Under the pieces are notes generated by a model, which worked only from the letters and a program-made list of their open reading frames with translations, did no database searches and was not told the origin of the DNA. The position numbers and the translations under genes are program-made. Of a stretch of DNA of 64,000 nucleotides, positions 30,821 through 40,887 are shown piece after piece. Each line of letters starts with the position of its first letter. Position 1 is the stretch's first letter. Source of the DNA: Deltaproteobacteria bacterium (lineage in GTDB: Bacteria; Myxococcota_A; Polyangia; JAAYKL01); contig JAFGXQ010000202.1 in the NCBI GenBank assembly GCA_016936575.1, forward strand, positions 20,959 to 84,958. Reading direction: 5' to 3'.

Positions 30821-32449
30821 TCACAACACTCTCAGAAAAATTGACATTCCCGCTCCGGCGGTAAAAGCCCAGTAGTAATCATGCAGTGCGGATGCGGCTT
30901 TGCTGTACACTGCACCGGTTCGAACGAACAACGCAGCGCTGAATCGTTTGTCTTTTCTCATCAGCCAGGTAATACGACCGGCCGGGCTGTAAGAATTTGA
31001 TTGCTGGTGTCGTTTGGTTTCAAACTCCTGCCACAGATGCATGTATTGAAAATCAACTCCCAGCCCCAACCGATTGCTGTGAATATCAAACGCCAGCGCT
31101 GTTTCCGCTACCGCAGCCAGACTGTCTGCCCGATATCCCCATGCAACGTATGATTCTCTATCGGCCACATACCCTGCAGATGCACCGAATAACCAGCGCC
31201 GGGTATCGAACCGCACCGGCACCGAAACCATATGACCGCTCGATAACACTCCGTTCGAAGCCACGCCGTATCCGTAGGTAAGACCAAGTAACATAGACGT
31301 TCCTGCGGTTTGTTTGCGAAGCTCCAATGTCTGCAAATCATCGGTGCCTTTCGCCCACAGAGTTTGCGTACTGCTGGCCAAGGGTGTTTCCGGCGCAAAA
31401 TCCGACAGTGAACGTAAAATCAGTTCTCCCCCCTCTTCCACATGGAACTTTTTCACATGCAGCACCTCTTCCCCCTGAATATAGCTCAGTGTAATATCTC
31501 CGGCATACAACGCCACCAGCTTCGGTTTCCCCGGCTTCTTTTCAATAATTTCGGTCAGCTGCCCATCGGCGTATGTCAAAGCAAATTTTCCGTGCAGCCC
31601 TTTCGAAAGCTGCAGTGTAGCAGTTCGCTTCTTGGGAAATGAAAAATACACCGGTGCGCTTGATTTAAAATTCGAAATATATTGTTCCGGAACCTGTAAC
31701 CGATTCTGTTTCGCTGTGTAGGCCACCGTTCGTTCTCGAGCATAATTCCATATACTCTCAAGGGTAATGCCCGGGCCGTTTTTAGGGGCATCGGTAAGCC
31801 CCTTCATGAAAAAATGCGTGAACACTCCGCCTATATTGCTGTCTTCGTAACTGACCTGTTCCGCGGAGCTCGATACGTACCAGATTCGCCCCTTGGCATT
31901 CAGCACCTCTCGGGGCATCTCTTGAAACATATTGAACCCCGGCGTCGACACCACGCCTTTGGGAGAGAGGGAACCGCTGTGGCAGGCGTCAAATACCCCC
32001 ACGGCAAAATCCGCGTTTACTTTTTCAAACAACTTTCCGATTTCATCGGCGTACAGTGCACCGTCCTTCATCAGCAAGCGACCTTCAAGCCCATGCCCGG
32101 TAAAATAAAACAAAAAAATGGACTCCATTTTGCCAAGTGTCTGCTCGTCTTTTCTTTTTTGTGCCGCCAGTCGCAACACTGCATTGCGAACGTCTTTTTG
32201 GGTCGCACCAGTGAGAAGCAGCGTTCGTTTTGAATCTGACGCGAAATTCGATAACCCGATGAGCTTTTGCTTTAATCTATAGGCTTCTTTTTCTGCGTGC
32301 TTGAGCGGCATGAACGGCGTAGTGCCGTCGCTGTCAACGCCGGTGTTGTTCCCCACAATCAACGCATACCTCATGGTTACCGCCATTGCGGTGGAACTCA
32401 TCATACCCGCGACGCCCAGTATAAACATTCCAATCCATACTCGAATCAT
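30821..32449 (-). CDS. Secreted caspase-family (C14-like) peptidase with putative C-terminal beta-barrel
   Basis: Signal peptide MIRVWIGMFILGVAGMMSSTAMAV; YALIVGNN; His motif FYFTGHGLEGR; Cys motif VGVFDACHSGSL; C-terminal ~170 aa of alternating amphipathic strands. Confidence 0.85.
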   Translation of the reverse strand: MIRVWIGMFILGVAGMMSSTAMAVTMRYALIVGNNTGVDSDGTTPFMPLKHAEKEAYRLKQKLIGLSNFASDSKRTLLLTGATQKDVRNAVLRLAAQKRKDEQTLGKMESIFLFYFTGHGLEGRLLMKDGALYADEIGKLFEKVNADFAVGVFDACHSGSLSPKGVVSTPGFNMFQEMPREVLNAKGRIWYVSSSAEQVSYEDSNIGGVFTHFFMKGLTDAPKNGPGITLESIWNYARERTVAYTAKQNRLQVPEQYISNFKSSAPVYFSFPKKRTATLQLSKGLHGKFALTYADGQLTEIIEKKPGKPKLVALYAGDITLSYIQGEEVLHVKKFHVEEGGELILRSLSDFAPETPLASSTQTLWAKGTDDLQTLELRKQTAGTSMLLGLTYGYGVASNGVLSSGHMVSVPVRFDTRRWLFGASAGYVADRESYVAWGYRADSLAAVAETALAFDIHSNRLGLGVDFQYMHLWQEFETKRHQQSNSYSPAGRITWLMRKDKRFSAALFVRTGAVYSKAASALHDYYWAFTAGAGMSIFLRVL

Positions 32450-33252
32450 TTGGTTACCCGCCCCCGTATCTGTTTTATGCGCACCCGAGATGTCCCTCCA
32501 GGGGTGACGCGCAAATGACAATCGGAATCCACTTGCATCGTTCTTTTTATTTCATGTTCAATTTCTCGAAGCGACATTTCTGTCGACGAGAATACGGCAA
32601 CAATCCATTCACAATCGATTGCCGGTGTCACCACCGCGCCATCGGGCACCGGCACACTCGTTCCCCGAGTTATCGGATAAGAAGTATCTCCTGCGGTTGG
32701 GAACAGCGGCTGCACCGTTTTCGCCGCATCTACAAAAAATACCGCAAGGTAGCCGTCTTCCGGCGTGGTGTAAAAGAATCCGAGATGGTCACCGGTTTCA
32801 ACATTCTTTCCCACGGTCAGCGGAAACTGCTGTCCGTTGCGGCTTACCGCTATCTGAAAATCATGAGTCATTCCTTTTGGCGTAAGCGTGGTTGGGGATG
32901 TCTTAAAAATTTCGCTTCTCCAACCCACCATTGCAGCTGCTACCGCAATGACCACCACTGCGGCGGCGGCTATCCAAATAGCTGTTCGCCACTTTGGCCG
33001 TTGCACATCCGCTTCCGTTCGAGCGTCAAAAATCTCTTCGTCCCGAATAGACAAAAACAGGCCCATTTCTTCGTCTGTAATTTTCACCTCAGCAAGTCCG
33101 TGCAACTCTTCCCGCGCGGCAATGCCCTGCATGGAGTTCTCTAACGCCGCTGCAACAGCTTCCAGCGGCACGTCGTCATCGGCCGCTTTATCAGAGCGTC
33201 GCATCGCCAACAGCATTTCAATCTGAGATACGGTGAAAACTGCTTCAGCCAT
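32446..33252 (-). CDS. Membrane-anchored DUF4384-like protein, putative anti-sigma factor
   Basis: ~100-aa cytosolic N-terminus, TM AIWIAAAAVVVIAVAAAMVG, DUF4384-like GDHLGFFYTTPEDGYLAVFFVDAAKTVQPLFP; overlaps the sigma gene and the caspase gene (ATGA). Confidence 0.7.
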   Translation of the reverse strand: MAEAVFTVSQIEMLLAMRRSDKAADDDVPLEAVAAALENSMQGIAAREELHGLAEVKITDEEMGLFLSIRDEEIFDARTEADVQRPKWRTAIWIAAAAVVVIAVAAAMVGWRSEIFKTSPTTLTPKGMTHDFQIAVSRNGQQFPLTVGKNVETGDHLGFFYTTPEDGYLAVFFVDAAKTVQPLFPTAGDTSYPITRGTSVPVPDGAVVTPAIDCEWIVAVFSSTEMSLREIEHEIKRTMQVDSDCHLRVTPGGTSRVRIKQIRGRVTK

Positions 33253-33799
33253 GACTCACCTCTTTTCGCCCCATACAATCACGCAACATCTCCAGACTCT
33301 TTCGCAGCAGCCGACCGATATATTGTTTGGTTCCGCCCACGGTATTACCGATTTGCTCATTGCTTACTCCCTGGGTGTATTTCATACGAATCGCACTCTG
33401 CGCTTTCGGCGTTAAGAGTGCCAGGCACGATTCCAATTTCGAAAGCATCACTTGTATATCCGCTTGTGAAAAGTCGGTGTTGTCCAAATTGATTGCAATA
33501 TTTTCAACGGGTTCGTTTTTCATTCCTCTTTTTTTCTCCCGCACAGAACGTCGAATCGCCATTAGTTTCAGATACGACCATGCCGCAGAAGGGCTTTGAA
33601 CATTGTGTACATAGCGAAACATGAAATCGTTCAACAAATCGGTCGTCACGTCGACAGCAATCGCGCCCGGCCCGAGCACCCGTGTGCATATTGCCAGCAC
33701 CGGTCGAAAATACGCACTCCAGAAACGATGCCGGGCATCGGCATCATTTTTCTGCAGCTGCGCAATCAACTCGAAATCGATTCTTACGGTTGCACCCAT
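33245..33799 (-). CDS. ECF-like RNA polymerase sigma factor
   Basis: Sigma-2-like (DLLNDFMFRYVHNVQSPSAAWSYLKLMAIRRSVREKKR) and sigma-4-like HTH (LTPKAQSAIRMKYTQGVSNEQIGNTVGGTKQYIGRLLRKSLEML). Confidence 0.8.
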   Translation of the reverse strand: MGATVRIDFELIAQLQKNDADARHRFWSAYFRPVLAICTRVLGPGAIAVDVTTDLLNDFMFRYVHNVQSPSAAWSYLKLMAIRRSVREKKRGMKNEPVENIAINLDNTDFSQADIQVMLSKLESCLALLTPKAQSAIRMKYTQGVSNEQIGNTVGGTKQYIGRLLRKSLEMLRDCMGRKEVSHG

Positions 33800-33865
33800 G
33801 ATCTCACTTCACCTGACAGGACCCCGAGGTAGACCAAAAGTAAACCCGCCGAATTTTTTTTTCAT

Positions 33866-34402
33866 TTAAATCACAGATTGCCCCTCCGGACAGTGGTACA
33901 TGTCAATATACACTTCGTATGATTTTTCGGGGCAGCGCACCTGGTACAGGTCCACAATGAATCCGCAACTGCCGCCGCTGCCCATGCTGCCGACCCTTGC
34001 CGCTTGCGCCTGCTCCAGATGGGAGAAGGGGCGACTCCCGTTGTCACAGGTCAACATCGTCAGGTATTCGTAGCTGTCGTGGGCGCCGCATCGCTCTGCA
34101 GGCACCGCTTTCGACGTGGGTACATCAGAATATCGGAGTGCGGTTCCTCCCCATTGATCGGCCAACCGTTCATACGGCCAATGCACCGGTTCCATCATCC
34201 CCAACGAAGCGGGATCCACCGGGCAGCCGAACGGTTGATTGATGTTCACATTCTCGGCGTTGGTAATTCCCCGCCCGTGGGTCTGAAAGGGGCCGCCTGC
34301 GCCGGACGCGGTTGTGTTTCCGCCATGGGTTTGACCGGTAACGCCGCACCCGAATAACAACACCGCGGCAACACAAAGAATACATAGCTGCTGTACTGAC
34401 AT
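33866..34402 (-). CDS. Hypothetical Cys-containing lipoprotein
   Basis: Lipobox VLLFGCGVTG; 178-aa ORF. Confidence 0.65.
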   Translation of the reverse strand: MSVQQLCILCVAAVLLFGCGVTGQTHGGNTTASGAGGPFQTHGRGITNAENVNINQPFGCPVDPASLGMMEPVHWPYERLADQWGGTALRYSDVPTSKAVPAERCGAHDSYEYLTMLTCDNGSRPFSHLEQAQAARVGSMGSGGSCGFIVDLYQVRCPEKSYEVYIDMYHCPEGQSVI

Positions 34403-34530
34403 GGTCGATTCCTTTTTGCATCTGGCAATTTCTGAAGCACCAATTATACGAGACCCAATAAAATCGGGTCAAGCATCTTTAGGAGATGGTGAAGATTGCG
34501 CTGTTGCGAAAGGGGTCGGAACAGTGGAAT

Positions 34531-35043
34531 TCAGATCGAATCGAGTTTTTGTAGATAATCCCGTAGAATTTCGCTTTTTATCATTAATTTTTTTTCCAGC
34601 CGCACAATGCGCGCGCCCGCGGCGACACGCGCGGCAAGAACGTGAATGTTGAACGGCTTTGTTAAAAATTCATGTGCGCCCGCATCGAGACCTTCAATGA
34701 TGTCTTCATCCTGGCATCGCGCGGTCAGCAATATCGTGAAAACGAAGGGGCGCTTTCTTTTTTTCAGGGCGCGACAGATTTCAATGCCGTCCATTTCCGG
34801 CATCATCCAGTCGAGAATCGCCAGCTCCGGCGGGTCGTCCTCGTTCTGAAGCAGTTTCATGGCCTCCGCTCCGTCGGCTGCGGAACTGACGCGATAGCCG
34901 AATTTGGTCAGGGTTTTGGTGAGGATGTTGCGGGTGGCGAGGTCATCTTCCGCAACCAGAAGATGCAGCGGAATACGCTCAAGTTCTGCCTCCAGAGTAT
35001 CGTCTGGAAACCATGATACAGGATGTTTTTGCTCGTCGTTCAT
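34531..35043 (-). CDS. Response regulator receiver protein
   Basis: LLVAEDDLATRNIL, LAILDWMMPEMDGIEICR, LLTARCQDEDIIEGLDAGAHEFLTKPF. Confidence 0.93.
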   Translation of the reverse strand: MNDEQKHPVSWFPDDTLEAELERIPLHLLVAEDDLATRNILTKTLTKFGYRVSSAADGAEAMKLLQNEDDPPELAILDWMMPEMDGIEICRALKKRKRPFVFTILLTARCQDEDIIEGLDAGAHEFLTKPFNIHVLAARVAAGARIVRLEKKLMIKSEILRDYLQKLDSI

Positions 35044-35140
35044 ACATTTGCCCCATGCGGTCCACCGCAGTATATGTAACGGCGACCCGTCGGGTTACTT
35101 TAGTTTCGGCTGGAAAAAATATCAGAATCGGAACGGCGTG

Positions 35141-35812
35141 TTATTTGTCTGCCAGCATGATGAGCAGTCCGCTGGCGCCTATCGCAAAGCCGGAGAATGC
35201 GTGCACATATCGTTGGACGATTTTAAATTCGAACAGTTCAAACCCCATGTACGCCAGCAGTACGCAAGCGATCATTGTCAGAATGGTAACAGCGGAAAAG
35301 ACTGCGGCAACCAGAACAATCGCCCCTATGCTGTGGCTGGCTGCGGGGAACATCAGCATGGGAATCAGCGGTTCACAAGGCCCCAGAATGAAGATGGTGA
35401 AGAGCGCCCAGAAGGTGCGGCTGTGCGTATGGGCGGAATCATGCGGATGACTGTGGGGGTGTGAATGGCTGTGATGATGGCCGCGAATGCCGCGGAGAAT
35501 GCCCCAACACATATATACGAACCCAAAAGCGATCAGTGCCCATACCGCGATGTTGCCGCGCAGACCCTCCAGCCACTGAAGACGATGAACGTTCCAGCCG
35601 AGCGCGATTCCGAGAGTGCCTATTAAAACAGAAGACAACACATGCCCGGCGCCGCAGAGGGCGGTCCAAGAGAGAATTTTTTTCAGGGACCACTTTTCAG
35701 AACGTCCCAGAATGATAAATGGCAGGTAGTGATCGGGACCCGCGAGGGTGTGCATCAGCGCGATGGTGATTGCGGTGCCGATCAGCACGGTTGTGGATTC
35801 TGCCATGTCCAT
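35141..35812 (-). CDS. NicO/UreH-like membrane transporter with His-rich loop
   Basis: Six or so TM segments; HTLAGPDHYLPF; HHHSHSHPHSHPHDSAHTHS; GPCEPLIPMLM. Confidence 0.75.
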   Translation of the reverse strand: MDMAESTTVLIGTAITIALMHTLAGPDHYLPFIILGRSEKWSLKKILSWTALCGAGHVLSSVLIGTLGIALGWNVHRLQWLEGLRGNIAVWALIAFGFVYMCWGILRGIRGHHHSHSHPHSHPHDSAHTHSRTFWALFTIFILGPCEPLIPMLMFPAASHSIGAIVLVAAVFSAVTILTMIACVLLAYMGFELFEFKIVQRYVHAFSGFAIGASGLLIMLADK

Positions 35813-35934
35813 TCCTTTCCCGGTGGGGAGACTCCGGGAGAACTTACCACAGTAGCACAGAAAATCAAATGCGTAGCACGGTAGATGGTGATTTTTTTAT
35901 TTGGCAGGGAACAACGCAGCGTGAGCCGGAGCGG

Positions 35935-36840
35935 TTACTCAGGAACGACTGACACAAAACAGCTGATGTTGGTTTCGATGCGGAAATTTGAGCCGGGGGA
36001 GTGTCGCTCGGCATGGAAAATGTCCATGGGGTAGCGGTTTCCGGGAACAATCTCCAAATCTTCGGCCAGGGCATCAAAATCGATGGTTCCTTCAAACGGT
36101 TCGTGCAGACCGCCCAAATCCAGTGCCAGTTTGTCGTTTACAAAAATCCATAGGTCGTCGTCGCCCCGAAAGGTGAACACCTGCTTGGGAACGTAGTCGA
36201 ATTGAGTATGTATTTCGGTGGTGAACAGGTAATTTTCTCCCGTGTTTTCGGGGGACGGACCGAAGCCTTCATCGGTATCCAGTGGTAAAAACAGGCTGCT
36301 GTCGAAAAATAGGCTGTTCAGCGCATCGGGATTGGGTTCCAGTAGAATTTCTTTTTGGATGGTGCGGTTGATTTCATCGCCGGTAAACCATGAAATCGGT
36401 CGTGGAATCTCATCGTCATTGCGGTACCAGGTGAAAAAGGTTTCTTCCGCCTGCCAGTCGCTGTCGGTGTCCTGGTACCCCCACATAGGCGTATTCTGCC
36501 AGGTGTCTGTACTGGGACAGGTTCCGTTCTCGTTCAGTTTACAGTCGCCCCTCAGCTTGTTGTATATGGGCTTTCGCTGCTCATCCAAAGTCTCCAGAAT
36601 GAGCCCGACGGCCGGTCCCCAACCACTGTCGTCTCTTTCAAAATCGGGATGTGCCTCTGTGAAGTCGCGAAATGTCGCGGTCAGTACCTGGCGACATGCG
36701 GTGTCTGAATCGGTTGCGTGAGTGCTGTCACTGTCGGTGTCGTCAGTTGAGGACGAAGAATGACACCCCGTGCCGCCTCCGAAGTACGCTGCGGCAACAG
36801 AAAGAAGAAATACCAGTTTGTTACAATCAAGTATTTTCAT
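35935..36840 (-). CDS. Fibro-slime domain lipoprotein
   Basis: FTFRGDDDLWIFVNDKLALDLGGLHEPFEGTIDFD...YPMDIFHAERHSPGSNFRIET; lipobox GGGTGC. Confidence 0.88.
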   Translation of the reverse strand: MKILDCNKLVFLLSVAAAYFGGGTGCHSSSSTDDTDSDSTHATDSDTACRQVLTATFRDFTEAHPDFERDDSGWGPAVGLILETLDEQRKPIYNKLRGDCKLNENGTCPSTDTWQNTPMWGYQDTDSDWQAEETFFTWYRNDDEIPRPISWFTGDEINRTIQKEILLEPNPDALNSLFFDSSLFLPLDTDEGFGPSPENTGENYLFTTEIHTQFDYVPKQVFTFRGDDDLWIFVNDKLALDLGGLHEPFEGTIDFDALAEDLEIVPGNRYPMDIFHAERHSPGSNFRIETNISCFVSVVPE

Positions 36841-36909
36841 AGAAGACCTACTTGGTTTTTTACACCAGTGTACCAGAAAAATTGTATCAGAAAAGAAAAC
36901 AGCACACAG

Positions 36910-38370
36910 CTAGTTATTGAGATAGCGTGCGATGGCGGTGACAATGTCTTCCTGATACTTACGGGCCGCGGCCACGTAGCCGGAGGCGTTGTTCACCAGA
37001 ATGGAAAAAGCAATCGGATGCTGGCCGGTTTCGTCCAGAACGTATCCGGAAAGCGCAGATACAGAATCGAGGGTACCGGTTTTGGCGCGAACATATCGTT
37101 TCGTCGAACTGTGCTGGTATCGTGACTTGATTGTTCCATCCGCCCCGCCGGTTGCGAGCTGACTTAGGAATTCCGGTCGAATGGTGGTATCCAAGTACGC
37201 AGCGCGAAGCACCGCACAAAAGTGATTGGCTGAAAATGCGTTGGCTGAAAACAGTCCGGAGCCGTTCCGATATTTATATGTGCCTTTTTTTACGCCCCAG
37301 GCGGTCAGCTGTTTGGCCACCGCTTCTGTGGCGCCCTCCCATGTGCCCGGACCGGGAGCCGATTCCGCACCAATGGTTTTCAGCACCATTTCGGTGACAA
37401 AGTTGTTCGACATTTTCCCGGTTTCCCAAAGTACACTGGACAATGCTTCGGAAGAATGTCGGGCAATGAGCGGCGTGCCGGAGGGAATGGCGCCGGTTCG
37501 AACGTCACCGCCGACGGAAATTCCCAGCTCCTTTAATACGCCTTTCAGCGCGTATCCCGTAAACAGAGATGGATTGTCGATGCGACGATAATACCAAGTG
37601 GGGGTGGCGCCCAGAGGGACCTGTCCCCAAACGCGAATTTTTGTGCGGTCTTCGTAAGGTGTAGATGAAATTTTCGGGTTGTACGCACCGCTTGCGGTAG
37701 TCAGGCTGTCGTTGACAACCATGGCATATTCGGGTGGATCCATATCCACCAATGCTTTGGTCATCGCCGTCGCGCCTGGGCGAATTTGAATTCCCAGAGC
37801 GTTGTGATTCAGTGATACGGCGCCCACCGGGGTTCTGAATTTGTTGTCTTCATCGGGCTGCTCGTCGAACGCAAACGGCATGTTATTTTCATCGAAATAA
37901 CTGTCATCCACAATGATGCCGCCGCCGATGCGTCTTACGCCATTCGCCTTCAGCTCTCGTGCCAGCGCCCATAAATCGGCGGTTCGCAATGTCGGGTCCG
38001 CATACCCTTTTAAATAGAGCGAGCCCTGTACATTCCGCGTAGATACTTTGCCGTACAGCTCTGTGTTGAATGTGAATTCCGGCCCCAATAATTTCAAGGC
38101 GCCGGCAGCTGTGACAATCTTTGCGTTTGATGCCGGATTCAGCGCCTGATTCGCGTTGTAGGTATAAATGGTTTCTCCGGTGCGGATGTCCACAACCGCC
38201 ACCCCCACCACTGAATTGCCTGGTTTCTTGGCCACCAATCCTGAAATGGTATTTTTCAGACTGCTGAATCCGCTTTCCTGGGCTTCGAGGTGAAGGGAAA
38301 ACAAGCCGAAGGAAATACTCATCACAATAAGCGGGAGGATGACGTACCATTTTTTTTTCGCCCGGGTCAT
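36910..38370 (-). CDS. dacB: D-alanyl-D-alanine carboxypeptidase/endopeptidase (PBP4, S13 family)
   Basis: NPASNAKIVTAAGALKLLG (SxxK), GKMSNNFVTEM (SxN), RAKTGTLDSVSALSGYV (KTG). Confidence 0.92.
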   Translation of the reverse strand: MTRAKKKWYVILPLIVMSISFGLFSLHLEAQESGFSSLKNTISGLVAKKPGNSVVGVAVVDIRTGETIYTYNANQALNPASNAKIVTAAGALKLLGPEFTFNTELYGKVSTRNVQGSLYLKGYADPTLRTADLWALARELKANGVRRIGGGIIVDDSYFDENNMPFAFDEQPDEDNKFRTPVGAVSLNHNALGIQIRPGATAMTKALVDMDPPEYAMVVNDSLTTASGAYNPKISSTPYEDRTKIRVWGQVPLGATPTWYYRRIDNPSLFTGYALKGVLKELGISVGGDVRTGAIPSGTPLIARHSSEALSSVLWETGKMSNNFVTEMVLKTIGAESAPGPGTWEGATEAVAKQLTAWGVKKGTYKYRNGSGLFSANAFSANHFCAVLRAAYLDTTIRPEFLSQLATGGADGTIKSRYQHSSTKRYVRAKTGTLDSVSALSGYVLDETGQHPIAFSILVNNASGYVAAARKYQEDIVTAIARYLNN

Positions 38371-38641
38371 TTTACATATCCTTTGTTCGGGTCATGGTAA
38401 GCGATTTGTCGTCTTTACCGTGGTTTCGGTTTTCGCTATATCCCAATTTTGAAAAATTTTCAAAATGGTTACCATAGGCCGGTTTTAGTATTGGTTAATT
38501 TTTTCAGTGGACCGGTGGAGGATGCTACAAAATCACTGAAAGCGGAAAAAGAAACTTGGCTCTGCGATGCGACGTGATAAGATGCGAAACACTTTTTGAT
38601 GTTCACGCGACAAGAGTTTGCTCACTTTTTAGGAGGAACGG

Positions 38642-39769
38642 ATGAATAAGAAAACATTGGTAATTTTGTTGGGGGCCGCGTTGTTGTTGTTCGGGTGTGC
38701 CGGCAAGGTGAAAGAGCCCACTTCTCCCCAGGCGCCGGGTTCGGAATTTGTGGCGCCGGATATGGAAGAAACAGAGGGCATTGAGGGGTATGAAGATGTG
38801 CAGTTGGGACCGGAAGACAACCAGATTATTGTGCCCGGCGCCAATTACGGTCGAGCGCCCGGTTTCAAGAAAAAAGGAAAAAAAGCGAAAGTGAATGCCA
38901 ACGATCCGTCATACTGGCCGAAAACCGAAGGTGTTGCGGACTTAATGGAGGGGTTCGAGTGGGGAATGACCGTGAAGAAGGTGTTCTCTATTTTCGAAGC
39001 GAAAATTCGGGAAAAGTATAACACGGAGATGAGCGCCAACTCTGGTGACCTGCTGGCGGAAGATCGCATTCGTGCGAAAATGCACGCAGAGCTGAACAAA
39101 GTGAAAGACAGCTATGTGTCGTTCAACGGTCAGACCACCGGGTACGAGTCGCACATGGTTGACGTGGAATTCACGCACAACAACAACGAGTCGATGCTGG
39201 TTTGGGATGCCGGAAAATATGTGGAATACCTGTTTTTTATCAATAACCGATTCTGGAAACGGGTGCGGTTGTTCCGCATCGATAAATTGGGCGGCATCAC
39301 ATTGGATGAATTCAACGGCAGCATGGAGAATGTGCTGGGCTGCAAGGGCGCCGAAGTGATGGACGATCAGGGAAATCTGGTGAAAATCGCCTGGCGCGAC
39401 GACGATACGTTCGTTTCCGTTCTGGACGGTTCGAAATTTTTCGGTGTGTATGGTCTGCGTCTTTCGTCGGCGGTGACAGAAACCTATCTGAGCAAGTTGC
39501 GTCAGAACAAAGGAAAATCATCCGGCGCAGTAGACTCGTCAATTTCTTCCACAATCGATGCAGCGGTCAATAGCGTGGATTATAACGACCAGCAGGAATC
39601 CGTGATTGATCAGTACACCGGCAAGGCCCATGACGGCAATTTGAGTCATGATCCCAATTCATCTGATGGCGGATTCAGCAGCCAGAAAAAGGGCAACGAT
39701 GCACAACCTGCGGAACCGGCACCGAAACAGGAAGAACCCAACCAGGGTGATTTGGACGACCTTTTTTAA
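38642..39769 (+). CDS. Hypothetical lipoprotein
   Basis: MNKKTLVILLGAALLLFGCAGK lipobox; AGGAGG RBS upstream; 375 aa. Confidence 0.7.
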   Translation: MNKKTLVILLGAALLLFGCAGKVKEPTSPQAPGSEFVAPDMEETEGIEGYEDVQLGPEDNQIIVPGANYGRAPGFKKKGKKAKVNANDPSYWPKTEGVADLMEGFEWGMTVKKVFSIFEAKIREKYNTEMSANSGDLLAEDRIRAKMHAELNKVKDSYVSFNGQTTGYESHMVDVEFTHNNNESMLVWDAGKYVEYLFFINNRFWKRVRLFRIDKLGGITLDEFNGSMENVLGCKGAEVMDDQGNLVKIAWRDDDTFVSVLDGSKFFGVYGLRLSSAVTETYLSKLRQNKGKSSGAVDSSISSTIDAAVNSVDYNDQQESVIDQYTGKAHDGNLSHDPNSSDGGFSSQKKGNDAQPAEPAPKQEEPNQGDLDDLF

Positions 39770-39993
39770 CGCGCGTATGGCAAGGGCCATGCTGTTCTCC
39801 CCTCCCGCAGTGTTATTTCAATTGACAACATGATCGACGGTAAGCGTATAGAATAATGATCATTTCTTTATGCGTACAGCAGTGTTGAAAAAGAATAAAA
39901 GTATGACAATTGTTTCATAACATAGTACAACAGAACTGAATTGAAATCCGAGTGACAACATTGGTTTTCTGCGTTTGTTTGACTGAGATATAA

Positions 39994-40887
39994 ATGGCTA
40001 GATTTCGCATCATCTATCAGAATTCAAATATTGAGGCGCCTGCGGGGCGATTTGATATTGGTCGGAGTCTGGATTGTCATTTGGTGCTTGATGATCCGAG
40101 CGTGTCCAGAGTTCATGCAACACTAATCAAAGAAAAAGATCAGTTGTATCTGGAGGATCGGGGAAGTCGCAACGGGTGCAAGTTGAACGGGCAGCCGGTC
40201 AGCGGCCGAGTGTTGCTGAAAGACGGGGATACGGTGGGGATTGGTCACCAGGTGATAAAAATTACCGAGATACGCGAGTTGAAGCGGGCGGCGCTCAATA
40301 CTATGGGACTCTCCGCGTGCCCCAATTGTGGGAATTGGATTTCTTTAGAGGACGAATACTGCGGTCATTGCGGCCAACCCAAAGGTATCGCGATTAATCG
40401 CCCCAGTGACACTGCGCAAATTGATTTACCGACTGATCCCTCTCTGGTGGATACCGGTGTTCCGGTACTTCATTCAGGGCAGATGCTGGCTGGTTTGGCA
40501 CAGAAAGCGCTGAGTAAAAACAAGACCGAAGAAGCCCATAAACTGGTATCTCGGTGGATGGATACAATTGTGAATCCGAAGGAGGGCGAGCGCTTGGTGG
40601 CCGAGGCGGAATTGGAAAAGCTGGCGAATTTATTGATCGATTTGGCGGTGGCGACCAAGGAGCCGGAGCGAATCAGCGAATTGTTCGCTTTTTTTACGCG
40701 AATTCAGAAATTACTGCCGAGAAAGTCGGTTGAGCATCTGTACAAATTGGCCCGGGGTGCCGGGTATCGAACCTCCTCGGAATTGCACAAATACATCGCG
40801 TGTCTTCAGGAAATGTCAAAGCAGTTCAGCCCCGGAGAGAAGTTTATTTTTCGGCGAATTGAGGGGCTGGTCAGCGTATGTAACTGA
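39994..40887 (+). CDS. FHA domain protein with zinc ribbon
   Basis: FDIGRSLDCHLVLDDPSVSRVHATL...LEDRGSRNGCKLNG; CPNCGNWISLEDEYCGHCGQ. Confidence 0.92.
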   Translation: MARFRIIYQNSNIEAPAGRFDIGRSLDCHLVLDDPSVSRVHATLIKEKDQLYLEDRGSRNGCKLNGQPVSGRVLLKDGDTVGIGHQVIKITEIRELKRAALNTMGLSACPNCGNWISLEDEYCGHCGQPKGIAINRPSDTAQIDLPTDPSLVDTGVPVLHSGQMLAGLAQKALSKNKTEEAHKLVSRWMDTIVNPKEGERLVAEAELEKLANLLIDLAVATKEPERISELFAFFTRIQKLLPRKSVEHLYKLARGAGYRTSSELHKYIACLQEMSKQFSPGEKFIFRRIEGLVSVCN

